Shown piece after piece: positions 28,257-36,934 of a stretch of 64,000 nt of DNA. Positions within the stretch are counted from its first letter, which is position 1. Each line of letters opens with the position of its first letter. The stretch is from Sphingomonas jeddahensis (lineage in GTDB: Bacteria; Pseudomonadota; Alphaproteobacteria; Sphingomonadales; Sphingomonadaceae). A program made the translations under genes and the position numbers. The stretch spans positions 40,520-104,519 of the forward strand of contig NZ_MPSB01000012.1 in assembly GCF_001981525.1 (NCBI RefSeq), given 5' to 3'. The notes beneath the pieces were generated by a model. That model did not search any database. It saw only the letters and a program-made list of their open reading frames with translations, and was not told the DNA's origin.

Positions 28257-28546
28257 CGGTCATGCTGGGCTTGTTCCGGCATCACCGTTCCGCGGCTCTC
28301 GTGCCGGCGAGTTTGCGGGCCGGTGGATCCCGGCACAACACCGGGATGACGGCGGCGTAGTCTGCGCGTGTGCCCCACGCAGTCGGGCTTGCGGGGTACG
28401 GGACGGAAAGCGAGACCCCGGATCAAGTGGAGTCCTCCGAAAGAGCACTTCATCATGCCGCGCTGATCCAGCACCAGGGTGCCGCACACCTTGAGCTATT
28501 GAGTTCGTGGAACGCTGTACCCGGCACAAGGCCGGGGTGACGAAGC
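28257..28546. repeat. Family-A repeat cluster between convergent genes
   Basis: One unit pairs TCATGCTGGGCTTGTTCCGGCAT with GATCCCGGCACAACACCGGGATGAC (28257-28354); another is ACCCGGCACAAGGCCGGGGTGAC (28508-28540), with a decayed piece between. The 359-base space between glpK and the histidine kinase stop holds only these and may end both transcripts. Confidence 0.7.
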
Positions 28547-28602
28547 TTTGTGATGACCAATCGGTGTCGCAGTGGTCCCGATCAACGTCCGCAGGTGCCG
28601 AC

Positions 28603-29916
28603 TCATAACAGCAGGCGGAATGCCGCTCCGCCGGCCGGCGCGTCATGGACCTCTAGCGTGCCGCCGTGGGCGACGGCGATCTGCCGGGCGAGGTTGAGGC
28701 CGACGCCCGTGCCCTTCGCGCGGGTGGTGAAGAAGGGCAGAAAGATTTCTTGGCGCAGTTTGGCCGGCACGCCGGGGCCGTTGTCGGCGACTTCGATCAT
28801 CACCGGGCGCGCGGGAGCGATCGTCAGCGCCACCGCAGGATCCGAGCGGTGGTCGCGTGCGGCCTGGGCGGCGTTGCGGAGCAGGTTGAGAAGGAGCTGA
28901 GATAGCAGAGCGCGGTCCGCGTTGATTGTCATGGCGGTGCAATCGACCGACAAGATCACGTCGGGCCATTCGGCGCGGAATAGCCGGGCATGTTCGTCGG
29001 CGAACTCGACCGCGGGGAAGGGGTGCCGCACCACGGTGGGTTCGCGCGCGACGACGCGATAGCTGTCGATGAAGTGTCCCAGGCCCTGGGTACGACGCGC
29101 CAATGTCGTGGCGGCCTCGCGCGCGTCGGCGATGCGCGCGCCGTCAACGCTATCGTCGCCGAGCAGGGCGGCGGTGGTCTGCGCCAGCGACATGACGGGC
29201 GTGAGCGAATTGAGGATCTCGTGGGTGAGAACCCGGACGATGTCGGTCTGCGCCGCCATCTCCACCGCATCCAGCGTTTCCTGCACCGGCTGCACAACCA
29301 CCGCGCGGGTGCGGCGGCCGAGGCGATTGAGCATCGCCTGGCGCACCAACGTGCGCTTGGCGCGGCCGTCCAGGTTGAGGATCAGCATTTCCTCGCCCGA
29401 TGCGTCCTCATCGGCCAACCGGCGGGCGAAGGTGGCGCCATAAACGCTGTAATCCTCCGGGCGAACGCCTGAGTGGCGAGTGAAAAGCACGCGCGCGGCC
29501 TTGTTGCCCGGCTCCACCCGGCCGCCATCGACCGTCAGCACCGCCACGGGCATGTCGTCGATCAGCGCCTCCAGGTAGCGAAGCTCGGCATCGGTCTGGC
29601 CGCGCTGTTCGCGCAGGCGGCGGACCGTGCCATTGAGCGCGGCGCCGAGCTTGCCAAAGCCGGCGCCGCCGCTTTCGGGGAAATGCGCGGCGAAATCTCC
29701 GAGCCGCAGCGCCTCAAGGAAGCGGGCGAGTTCGATGTTGGTGCGCTGAACGTGGCGCCACAGGGTGACGGCGGCGAGTGCGGCGATGCCGATCGTCACC
29801 ACGCGCACCATCAGCAGCGACGGGGTGCGGAACGCCCAAACCACCGTCATCAACGCTAACATCAGCAGCGCGACGCGGAACACCAGCCCGAGCGTGAAGC
29901 GGCCGTCAAACCCCAT
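28603..29916 (-). CDS. Sensor histidine kinase (NtrY-like)
   Basis: 437 residues from the ATG at 29916. Two N-terminal helices (LGLVFRVALLMLALMTVVWA, VVTIGIAALAAVTLW), a PAS-like segment (LEALIDDMPVAVLTVDGG), the phospho-acceptor His in VRVLTHEILNSLTPVMSLA, and an ATPase domain with NLLRNAAQAARD (N box), VADNGPGVPAKLRQEIFLPFFTT (G1/F) and GTGVGLNLARQIAVAHGG (G2). This is the NtrY/PAS-type kinase usually paired with a sigma-54 activator, here the gene upstream (30116-31486). Both seem to govern the nearby ABC export operon. Signal unknown; no large periplasmic loop is seen, so it may sense the membrane. Confidence 0.88.
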   Translation of the reverse strand: MGFDGRFTLGLVFRVALLMLALMTVVWAFRTPSLLMVRVVTIGIAALAAVTLWRHVQRTNIELARFLEALRLGDFAAHFPESGGAGFGKLGAALNGTVRRLREQRGQTDAELRYLEALIDDMPVAVLTVDGGRVEPGNKAARVLFTRHSGVRPEDYSVYGATFARRLADEDASGEEMLILNLDGRAKRTLVRQAMLNRLGRRTRAVVVQPVQETLDAVEMAAQTDIVRVLTHEILNSLTPVMSLAQTTAALLGDDSVDGARIADAREAATTLARRTQGLGHFIDSYRVVAREPTVVRHPFPAVEFADEHARLFRAEWPDVILSVDCTAMTINADRALLSQLLLNLLRNAAQAARDHRSDPAVALTIAPARPVMIEVADNGPGVPAKLRQEIFLPFFTTRAKGTGVGLNLARQIAVAHGGTLEVHDAPAGGAAFRLLL

Positions 29917-29950
29917 GGTGAGGCCATCGGTGGCGGATCGGCGATCTGGC

Positions 29951-30087
29951 GTTCCTCCCTTGCCACGGGGAGGTGGTGCCACAGGCGTCGGAGGGCGCGG
30001 GCGGCGGAGTGCTCTCGGGTGTTCCGTGTCGCCCCCCGCCGTCGGCGCTTTGCGCTGCCACCTCCCCCTGGCGGGCGAGGAAAGTGG
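29951..30087. repeat. Family-E repeat
   Basis: CCTCCCTTGCCACGGGGAGG at the left, CACCTCCCCCTGGCGGGCGAGG at the right, and GTGGTGCCACAGGCGTCGGAGG / CCCCCCGCCGTCGGCGCTTTG between. It separates the response regulator stop from the kinase start on the minus strand. Confidence 0.6.
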
Positions 30088-30115
30088 GGGTGGCGATCAT
30101 AACGGCGGTCACGCG

Positions 30116-31486
30116 CTACAGCCCGTGCTTTTCCATGCGGCGGTAGAGCGCGGCGCGGGAGAGGCCGAGTTCGGCGGCGGCGCCGGTGATATTGTAGCCG
30201 TGCTTGCGCAATGCCTCCTCGACGAGGCGGCGTTCGACACGGTCGAGGTTGAGGTCGGCCGCTTGTGGTGTCGGCGTCGGGGCCGGTCGGCTTACGCCAG
30301 CCTCCAGCCCGAAATCCTCGGGATCGAGCACCGTGCGGGTGGAGAGGATGACGGCGCGTTCGACGGCGTGGCGCAGCGCACGCACGTTGCCGGGCCAGTC
30401 ATGCGCGATCAGCGCGGCGCGCGCGGCATCGCCAAGCGTCGGGAGCGGGCGATTGTAGCGCTCGGCGTAGAGCGCCAGGAAGTGCTCGGCGAGTTCGATC
30501 ACGTCCTCCGGTCGCTCGGCGAGCGGGGGCAAAGCGATCTCGACCGTGTTGAGCCGGTAGAGCAGATCCTGTCGGAACACGCGTTCGTCCATCAGCCGGT
30601 CGCGCGGCATGTTGGTAGCGGCGATCACACGGATGTTGACCTTGACCGGCTTGTTGGCGCCGACCGGGGTGACTTGCCGCTGTTCCAACGCGGTGAGCAA
30701 CTTGGGTTGCAGATGGAGCGGCAGATTGCCGATCTCGTCCAAAAACAAGGTGCCGCCGTCCGCGGCCTGAATGCGACCGATGCGATCGGTCTTGGCATCG
30801 GTGAAGGCGCCTTTCACATGGCCGAACAATTCGCTGTCGATCAGTTCGGTGGCGATTGCACCAAGGTCCACCGTTTGGAGTACCTGGCCGGCACGCTGCG
30901 AGCGGGCGTGCAGCTCGCGCGCGACGACTTCCTTGCCGGTGCCGTTCTGGCCGAGGATCAGGACATTGGCGTCGGTCGGCGCGGCGCGCTCGATCAGCGA
31001 ATGGACGCGCGCCATGGCGGGGGAATGGCCGAGTAGCGGGGACTTGGATGCGGGTGCCGGGCGGGGCGCGCCGGCGGCGACGCGCGAACGGCGCAACGCC
31101 GCGGCGGTGCGCACCGTGGCGAGCAGGCGATCGTTCGACCAGGGCTTGGGCACGAAATCGGTCGCGCCGCGCTTCATCGCGGCGACGGCGACATGGACGC
31201 CGGCATGCGCGGTGATCATCACCACAACGATCTCCGGATCGAGCTGCGTCAGGCGATCGAGCCAGGCGAGGCCTTCGCTGGCGTCGGTTGCACCGCGCGC
31301 GAAATTGGCGTCGAGCAGGACGACGTCGGGGGTGTGGCGCTCGATTTTGGGCAGCGCGTCCTCTGGGGTGCGGGCAGTGATCACCTCGCGAAACAGCGGG
31401 CGCAGCAATAGGCGTGCGGCGAGCAGGATATCGTCGTCATCGTCGACGATTACGCAGCGATCGAATTCAGGCCCCATCCCGTCCAC
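30116..31486 (-). CDS. Sigma-54-dependent response regulator (NtrC-like)
   Basis: 456 residues: receiver domain (acidic DDDDD 15-19, phospho-acceptor D59 in VVLLDA, K114 in FVPKPW), AAA+ domain (Walker A GQNGTGKE 179-186, Walker B GGTLFLDEIG about 243-252, arginine finger region RQDLLYRLN) and a Fis-type HTH at the end (YNITGAAAELGLSRAALYRR). The sigma-54 contact loop is GAFTDA (226-231), not the usual GAFTGA; the key Phe and Thr are kept. It should activate sigma-54 promoters after phosphorylation by the adjacent kinase. A -24/-12-like sequence 32 bases upstream suggests self-activation. Confidence 0.92.
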   Translation of the reverse strand: MDGMGPEFDRCVIVDDDDDILLAARLLLRPLFREVITARTPEDALPKIERHTPDVVLLDANFARGATDASEGLAWLDRLTQLDPEIVVVMITAHAGVHVAVAAMKRGATDFVPKPWSNDRLLATVRTAAALRRSRVAAGAPRPAPASKSPLLGHSPAMARVHSLIERAAPTDANVLILGQNGTGKEVVARELHARSQRAGQVLQTVDLGAIATELIDSELFGHVKGAFTDAKTDRIGRIQAADGGTLFLDEIGNLPLHLQPKLLTALEQRQVTPVGANKPVKVNIRVIAATNMPRDRLMDERVFRQDLLYRLNTVEIALPPLAERPEDVIELAEHFLALYAERYNRPLPTLGDAARAALIAHDWPGNVRALRHAVERAVILSTRTVLDPEDFGLEAGVSRPAPTPTPQAADLNLDRVERRLVEEALRKHGYNITGAAAELGLSRAALYRRMEKHGL

Positions 31487-31517
31487 TTTCGTAATGCAAG
31501 TGTTCGGGAGTGAACAA

Positions 31518-31532
31518 TCAATTCTTGTGCCA
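31518..31532 (-). promoter_or_regulatory. Sigma-54-like promoter for the response regulator
   Basis: On the minus strand TGGCACAAGAATTGA has the -24 TGGCAC and -12 TTG elements at the right spacing, with the final C replaced by A. It lies 32 bases before the regulator ATG, fitting auto-activation. Confidence 0.45.
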
Positions 31533-31568
31533 TGTCGGTTTTGGCGGGGCGCGGCTGTCCAAGGGCGG

Positions 31569-31661
31569 CGTCACCCTGAACTTGTTTCAGGGTCCACCGA
31601 TCCGCCGGCGAAGTCATGGATTGTGGCGCGGTGGATGCTGAAACAAGTTCAGCATGACGGC
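31569..31661. repeat. Family-B inverted repeat
   Basis: TCACCCTGAACTTGTTTCAGGGTCCA and TGCTGAAACAAGTTCAGCATGAC, a close copy of the unit at 21738. It lies in the 516-base region between the divergent regulator and exporter operons. Confidence 0.85.
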
Positions 31662-31690
31662 GGTTAAGCGGATGACGCTCGCCTCACCTC

Positions 31691-31783
31691 CGTCATCCCC
31701 GCGAAGGCGGGATCCATATACGCCAGCGCCGGTTGTCCTCGCGCCGTCCGCCCGTATGGATCCCCGCCTCCGCGGGGATGACG
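31691..31783. repeat. Family-D inverted repeat
   Basis: CGTCATCCCCGCGAAGGCGG...ATCCATATACG pairs with CGTATGGATCCCCGCC...GCGGGGATGACG. A second copy is at 48183. It ends five bases before the sigma-54-like promoter at 31789. Confidence 0.85.
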
Positions 31784-31788
31784 ACGAT

Positions 31789-31803
31789 TGGCACGTCGCA
31801 TGC
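31789..31803 (+). promoter_or_regulatory. Sigma-54 promoter for the export operon
   Basis: TGGCACGTCGCATGC matches the -24/-12 consensus TGGCACG-n4-TTGC with one difference (A for the first T of TTGC) and exact spacing. Start of transcription would fall near 31814, just before a 48-residue frame and 190 bases before the HlyD start. It is the natural target of the adjacent NtrC-like regulator. Confidence 0.65.
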
Positions 31804-31815
31804 AAGGCCTCTCGC

Positions 31816-31962
31816 ATGACCGATGCGCCTCTTGCCCGCTTGCTGTTGTTCGCGCTGCTGCTGATTGCGGCCATCTCTCTCGTGCGTGCGCCGCGGACGG
31901 TGACGCCGACCTTTGCCGTCTCGCTCAATACCCCGCATCTCAGCGTTTCGGTGTCGCTGTGA
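31816..31962 (+). CDS. Possible small membrane peptide
   Basis: 48 residues: MTDAPLARLLLFALLLIAAIS then a short Ser/Thr/Val-rich tail ending HLSVSVSL. One membrane helix or an uncleaved signal is evident. It begins two bases after the expected start of the sigma-54 transcript, so it would be translated leaderlessly, or not at all. No family recognised. It lies 40 bases before the HlyD-type gene on the same strand and may be the first product of that operon. Confidence 0.4.
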   Translation: MTDAPLARLLLFALLLIAAISLVRAPRTVTPTFAVSLNTPHLSVSVSL

Positions 31963-32002
31963 GCCGTTCGGTTTCGCACACCATTGTCCGGATTCGGACA
32001 CG

Positions 32003-33328
32003 ATGAGCGTTCTCCAGATGGCGCAGGACCGACCTGCCGCGCGCGCGCCCGTTTCAGGCAGCGGGATGGACCGGGTGGTGGAACGCAAGCGGCTGCCGAG
32101 GGCAGCGGTGATCGGCGGCGGCGTGATCGCGCTGGCACTCGCCGCATTGCTCTTCTGGTGGCTGGCGCCGCGGGCGGGGACGCAGTCGATCGCGGCGGAG
32201 CGGCTGACGATCGCCACCGTCCAGCGTGGCACGTTCGACGACTACATACCCCTGCGCACCCGCGTCACACCGTTGCTTACCGTTTATATCGACGCAATCG
32301 AGGGCGGTCGCGTCGAGCAGGTGCTGGTCGAGGATGGCACGATGCTGGCGAAGGGCCAGCCGATTGCGATCCTGTCCAATGCGGAGCTTCAGCTTTCGAC
32401 GCTGGCGCGGCAGACCGAGGTCGAGCAGCAGATCAACAACATGCGATCGCAGGAACTGAGCCTGGCGCAGACGCGTGTCGCCAACCAGCGATCGGTGCTC
32501 GAGGCGCAACTGGCGCTGGAAAAGGCGCAGCGCCAGTTCGATCGCGAGGCGCCACTGGCGCGCAAGGGATTTGTCGCGGGGCGGCAGTTCGCGGATACCG
32601 AGGATCAGCTGCGCTACGAGCGGCAACGGCTGGCGGTGGTGCGGCAGGGGCGGTCGACCGACGAGCAATTGCAGCGCGGCCAGTTGGCGCAGCAGCGCGC
32701 CTCCACCGCGTCGTTGCAGACGGGGCTGGAGCTGGCGCGCGCCAATCTCGACGCGCTCAACCTGCGCGCGCCGGTGGCGGGGCAATTGTCGGGCTTCTCG
32801 ATCCAGGTCGGCCAGTCCATGCAGCGCGGCGAGCGGATCGGGCAGATCGACTCTCCCGGCCGCAACAAGCTGCAGGCGGGGGTGGATGAGTTCTTTCTCG
32901 GCCGTGTCGAGGTGGGGCAGACCGCGCGAATCGAGGCTGGTGGGCGCGATCATCGTGCGCGCGTCACCAAGATCTTCCCGCAAGTGCAGAACGGTCAGTT
33001 CCAGATCGAATTGCAGTTCGTCGGGGCGGAGCCGGCGGGCTTGCAGCGCGGGCAGACGGTGCAGGCGCGGCTGACACTGAGCGATCCCGCGCCCGCGGTG
33101 CTGATCCCCAACGGCGGCTTCTACAATGACACGGGCGGCGCCTGGGTGTTCGTCGCGGCGCCGGACGGGCGATCCGCGGTGAAGCGCCAAGTGCGGCTCG
33201 GACGGCGCAGCGCCGACTCGATCGAAGTGCTCGACGGCCTGTCACCGGGCGAGCGCGTGATCATCTCCCCGTACACCGGGTTCGCCGACAAGGACGCGCT
33301 CGACCTCACTCAAGGAAAGGATGTTTGA
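32003..33328 (+). CDS. HlyD/MacA-type periplasmic adaptor
   Basis: 441 residues from the ATG at 32003 (later ATGs at 32018 and 32066 are possible; no strong ribosome site). A single N-terminal membrane helix ([21 protein letters not shown]) is followed by a split biotinyl-lipoyl domain ([19 protein letters not shown] and [19 protein letters not shown]), a long coiled-coil hairpin (about 125-265, rich in Gln, Arg and Leu) and beta-barrel and proximal domains. It should bridge an inner-membrane ABC transporter to an outer-membrane channel. Its stop overlaps the ATPase ATG (TGATG). No TolC-like gene is in the operon. Confidence 0.87.
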   Translation: MSVLQMAQDRPAARAPVSGSGMDRVVERKRLPRAAVIGGGVIALALAALLFWWLAPRAGTQSIAAERLTIATVQRGTFDDYIPLRTRVTPLLTVYIDAIEGGRVEQVLVEDGTMLAKGQPIAILSNAELQLSTLARQTEVEQQINNMRSQELSLAQTRVANQRSVLEAQLALEKAQRQFDREAPLARKGFVAGRQFADTEDQLRYERQRLAVVRQGRSTDEQLQRGQLAQQRASTASLQTGLELARANLDALNLRAPVAGQLSGFSIQVGQSMQRGERIGQIDSPGRNKLQAGVDEFFLGRVEVGQTARIEAGGRDHRARVTKIFPQVQNGQFQIELQFVGAEPAGLQRGQTVQARLTLSDPAPAVLIPNGGFYNDTGGAWVFVAAPDGRSAVKRQVRLGRRSADSIEVLDGLSPGERVIISPYTGFADKDALDLTQGKDV

Positions 33329-34008
33329 TGCTGCGGATGCGCGAGGTTGCACGGCTGTACCGGACCGACAGCGTCGAAACGGTGGCGCTCGACGGGATCG
33401 ATCTCGACATTGCGAGTGGCGAGTTCGTGGCGATCATGGGGCCGTCGGGGTGCGGCAAGTCGACATTGCTCAACGTCCTCGGGCTGCTCGATAGCCCGAC
33501 CGGTGGATCGTACGTGTTCGACGGGACGGAAGTAGCGGGGTTGTCCGAGGCGAAGCTGGCCGATTTCCGCAAGGCCAACATCGGCTTCATCTTCCAAAGC
33601 TTCAACCTGGTCGACGAACTGACGGTGCAGGACAATATCGAGCTGGCGCTGCTGTACCACAATGTCTCCGCCAAGGAGCGGCGGGCGCGAGCGGAGACGG
33701 TGATGGACCGGGTCGGCATCGCGCATCGCGCGCGGCACCGGCCGAGCCAACTATCGGGCGGGCAGCAGCAGCGCGTGGCGGTGGCGCGCGCACTAGTCGC
33801 GGCGCCCAAGCTGATCCTGGCGGACGAGCCGACCGGCAACCTCGACACCAATCATGGCGAGGAAGTGATGCGGATGCTGCAACAGCTCAACAGCGAGGGA
33901 TCGACGATCGTGATGGTCACTCACTCGCCAGCGCATGCCGATTACGCCAGCCGCGTCGTCAACATGCTCGACGGGCGCATCCTGCAAGAACGCCGCCGCG
34001 CGGCTTGA
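33328..34008 (+). CDS. MacB/LolD-type ABC transporter ATPase
   Basis: 226 residues. Walker [11 protein letters not shown] loop [11 protein letters not shown], signature [15 protein letters not shown], Walker [13 protein letters not shown], and His switch [11 protein letters not shown]. The GNLDT and [15 protein letters not shown] context is that of the MacB/LolD group. It powers the neighbouring FtsX-like permease. The ATG at 33328 shares one base with the HlyD stop, and GGAAAGG precedes it. Confidence 0.92.
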   Translation: MLRMREVARLYRTDSVETVALDGIDLDIASGEFVAIMGPSGCGKSTLLNVLGLLDSPTGGSYVFDGTEVAGLSEAKLADFRKANIGFIFQSFNLVDELTVQDNIELALLYHNVSAKERRARAETVMDRVGIAHRARHRPSQLSGGQQQRVAVARALVAAPKLILADEPTGNLDTNHGEEVMRMLQQLNSEGSTIVMVTHSPAHADYASRVVNMLDGRILQERRRAA

Positions 34009-34030
34009 CGCCAGAAGGAGGACGGCCGCC

Positions 34031-36526
34031 ATGTGGCGCAATTACTTCACCGTCGCGGTCAACGCGCTGGCCAAGAACCGGGTGTATTCGATCATCAACC
34101 TGCTCGGGCTGGCGATCGGCATGGCGGCGTGCCTGATGATCCTGGCGTTTATCCGTTATGAGACCAGCTACGACCGCTGGGTGCCGGACGGCGAGAACAC
34201 GTACCAATTCCAGACGTGGTGGCCCGATCCGAGCGACGGCAATCCGCTGTTCCTCCAAATGTCGAGCTACATCACCGCCGAGCGGCTGAAGAAGGATTTC
34301 CCGCAGGTCGAGGCGGTCAGCTATGTGCTAGGCGGTACGCCGTCGATCACCAAGAACGGGCAGGTGACGACGGCCAAGGATTACCTCACCGCCGACAGCG
34401 ATTTCCTGCGCGTGGTGGATCTGCCGATCCTCAAGGGATCGAAGACCGCGCTCAACGCGCCCGATACTGCGGTGCTGACACGCTCGGAAGCGATCCGTCA
34501 GTTCGGAACCGACGACGTGGTCGGACGCACGATAAGCCTGATCCAGAAGGGCCGCACTTACGATTACCGCATCAATGCGGTGCTGGCCGATTTGCCGAAA
34601 CGTTCACACCTGCGCATCAATGCGATCGTGCGGCGGGACTTCCCTTCGTACTTCGCGCAGGAGCCCGATTTCCTGACGTGCTGGGGATGCCAGTCCGGCT
34701 GGGTCTATGCCAAGCTGAAGCCGGGCACGGACGCCGGCGCCATCAACGCGCAGCTACCCGCCTGGGAAAAGCGCAACATTCCTGACGAGAACATCGGCGG
34801 CACGCGCTACAATGCCGGCGACGAGACCGACTGGACGCTGGTTCCGCTCGCCGACGTTCATCTCGGCAAGGCTCAGGCGGGCGCGATGTCGCCGGGCAAC
34901 GATCGCCGCACCATCGCGACCTTCGCCATCATCGCGGTGCTGATCCTGGGGATGGCGGTGGTGAACTTCACCAATCTGGCTACGGCCCGCGCCGGGCAGC
35001 GGGCGCGCGAAGTGGCGCTGCGCAAGGTACTGGGCGCGACGCGCCGGCAATTGGTGGCCCAGTTCGTGGGCGAATCGCTGCTGGTGGCGGGGATCGCCGT
35101 GCTGATCGCGCTGGCGCTCGCCGAATTGCTGGTGCGGCCGTTCGCGGCGTTCCTTGGTGCCGATTTCCACCTCACCTATCTGGGCGAGAATGGCATGCTG
35201 CTGCCGGCGCTTGCGCTGATGCTGATCGTCGGCGTGGCCGGTGGCCTGTACCCGGCGTTCTTCCTGTCGCGCTTCCAGCCGGCAAGCGTGCTCAAGGCGA
35301 ACAAATCCTCCACGGAAACACCGGGCAGCGGGCTGCTGCGCAGCCTGCTGGTGGTGGCGCAATTCGCCATTTCGATCGGGCTGATCATCTGCACCGCGAT
35401 CGTCTATGGCCAGACGGTGTACGCTCGCTCGGTCGATCCGGGGTATAAGCGCGACCAGATCCTGCAGGTCGACAACATGAGCCGCTATCAGCTGATCGGG
35501 CGCGGCGAACCGATCGCGGAGCGGATGAAGCGCATCCCCGGCGTAGTTGCGGTCGGCCGCACGGACATCGGCGTGGCGACCAAGAACAGCAACAACACCG
35601 GCGTGCTGGTACCCGGACGCGCGGAGGCGGTGAACCTCGGTTTCTACAAGGTGGACGTTGGTTTCCGCGAGGCCATGGGGATCGAGCTGGTCGCCGGACG
35701 CTGGTTCGACCGGGCGCGGCCGATGGACGATCAGACGCGATCTTTCCCTGAAAAGCCGGAGGAATTGCAAGCGCTGGTCGCGCGCGGATCGAACATCGTC
35801 GTCAACGAATTTGCCGCACGCAAGCTGGGTGCGCGCACGCCGGAGGAGGTTCTCGGCAAGACGTTCCGGCTGGGCGTGGGGCCCGGCAATGGCGAGATGC
35901 CGATCACCGTTGTGGGCGTCGTGAAGGATTCGCGCTTCCGATCGGTGCGCGATCCGATCGACCCTATCATGTTCATCGGCACGCGCGAGGGGCAGACGCA
36001 CATGGTGATCCGCTATACCGGCGATCCCGCGGCCACGCGTGCGGCGGTAGAGCGGGTGTGGAAGGACAGCGTCAGCGACGTGCCGTTCGAGGCGCAGTTC
36101 AGCGAAGCAATCGTTCAGGATCTGTACGAAGCGGAAGAAACGCGTGCGCAGATCTTTGCCGGCTTTGCGATCCTAGCGGTGGTGATCGCCTGTCTCGGGC
36201 TGTTCGGGCTCGCCGCCTTTACCGCGGAGCGCCGCACCAAGGAGATCGGCATCCGCAAAGTGCTGGGCGCGCGCACGCCCGATATCGTGCGGCTGCTGGT
36301 GTGGCAGTTCAGCCGGCCGGTGTTGATCGCCAATGTCATCGCCTGGCCGCTGGCCTGGTGGGCGATGCGCGACTGGCTGAACGGCTTCGACACGCGAATG
36401 GCGCTGACGCCCACGCCATTCCTGGTCGCGGGCGGGCTCGCGCTGGGGATCGCGGTGGTGACGATCGCGGGGCATGCGTTCAAGGTGGCGCGGGCGAACC
36501 CGATCCGGGCGCTGCGGTACGAGTGA
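34031..36526 (+). CDS. MacB/FtsX-like ABC permease
   Basis: 831 residues; AGGAGG is nine bases before the ATG. Layout is the double-length FtsX plan: helix near 15-35 (VYSIINLLGLAIGMAACLMI), MacB-type periplasmic domain to about 290, three helices (VLILGMAVVNFTNLATARAG onwards), a further helix and second periplasmic domain from about 430, and three closing helices (GFAILAVVIACLGLFGLAAF to GGLALGIAVVTIAGHAF). REVALRKVLGATRRQLV and KEIGIRKVLGARTPDIV are the two coupling-helix motifs. Likely exports a peptide, lipid or antibiotic in a mechanotransmission manner; substrate unknown. Controlled by the adjacent sigma-54 system by inference. Confidence 0.87.
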   Translation: MWRNYFTVAVNALAKNRVYSIINLLGLAIGMAACLMILAFIRYETSYDRWVPDGENTYQFQTWWPDPSDGNPLFLQMSSYITAERLKKDFPQVEAVSYVLGGTPSITKNGQVTTAKDYLTADSDFLRVVDLPILKGSKTALNAPDTAVLTRSEAIRQFGTDDVVGRTISLIQKGRTYDYRINAVLADLPKRSHLRINAIVRRDFPSYFAQEPDFLTCWGCQSGWVYAKLKPGTDAGAINAQLPAWEKRNIPDENIGGTRYNAGDETDWTLVPLADVHLGKAQAGAMSPGNDRRTIATFAIIAVLILGMAVVNFTNLATARAGQRAREVALRKVLGATRRQLVAQFVGESLLVAGIAVLIALALAELLVRPFAAFLGADFHLTYLGENGMLLPALALMLIVGVAGGLYPAFFLSRFQPASVLKANKSSTETPGSGLLRSLLVVAQFAISIGLIICTAIVYGQTVYARSVDPGYKRDQILQVDNMSRYQLIGRGEPIAERMKRIPGVVAVGRTDIGVATKNSNNTGVLVPGRAEAVNLGFYKVDVGFREAMGIELVAGRWFDRARPMDDQTRSFPEKPEELQALVARGSNIVVNEFAARKLGARTPEEVLGKTFRLGVGPGNGEMPITVVGVVKDSRFRSVRDPIDPIMFIGTREGQTHMVIRYTGDPAATRAAVERVWKDSVSDVPFEAQFSEAIVQDLYEAEETRAQIFAGFAILAVVIACLGLFGLAAFTAERRTKEIGIRKVLGARTPDIVRLLVWQFSRPVLIANVIAWPLAWWAMRDWLNGFDTRMALTPTPFLVAGGLALGIAVVTIAGHAFKVARANPIRALRYE

Positions 36527-36555
36527 GGGGCGGGGTTGAGTGCGTGTGCTGTTCG

Positions 36556-36690
36556 CTCCTTCCCGGCACAGGGAGGGGGACCAGCGAAGCTGGTGGGGGG
36601 GCTGTCCACAGGCGGTGTCGCTTGTGGCGGCGCCCTCCACCACGCCGCTGCGCGTCGCGGTCCCGCTCCCCGTGCCGGGGAGGAGTGAGC
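36556..36690. repeat. Family-E repeat
   Basis: CTCCTTCCCGGCACAGGGAGG at the left and CCCGTGCCGGGGAGGAG at the right enclose CCAGCGAAGCTGGTGGGGGG and CCCTCCACCACGCCGCTGCG. It directly precedes a family-B unit. Confidence 0.7.
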
Positions 36691-36703
36691 TAGTCCCTGC
36701 TGC

Positions 36704-36796
36704 CGTCATGCTGAACTTGTTTCAGCATCCACCGCCCCCCCACGCCGAACGGGGTGTGAGGGACGGTGGCCCCTGAAACGAGTTCAGGGTGACGCC
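36704..36796. repeat. Family-B inverted repeat
   Basis: GTCATGCTGAACTTGTTTCAGCA and CCCTGAAACGAGTTCAGGGTGAC; same family as 21738 and 31569 but inverted. The 408-base gap 36527-36934 holds this unit, the family-E unit and nothing else I recognise. Confidence 0.8.
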
Positions 36797-36934
36797 AGTT
36801 TGGAGGTAAGTGGCGCGCGCTCAGCGGCACGATGACCTTTCACCAAGTGCCACCTGCTTGTTCGGGCTCTGCTGCCGTGGCATAGCCGCGCGCCGCCGCA
36901 CGGCGGGTTCCCTTCGGCGACAAAGGAGCAGGCC

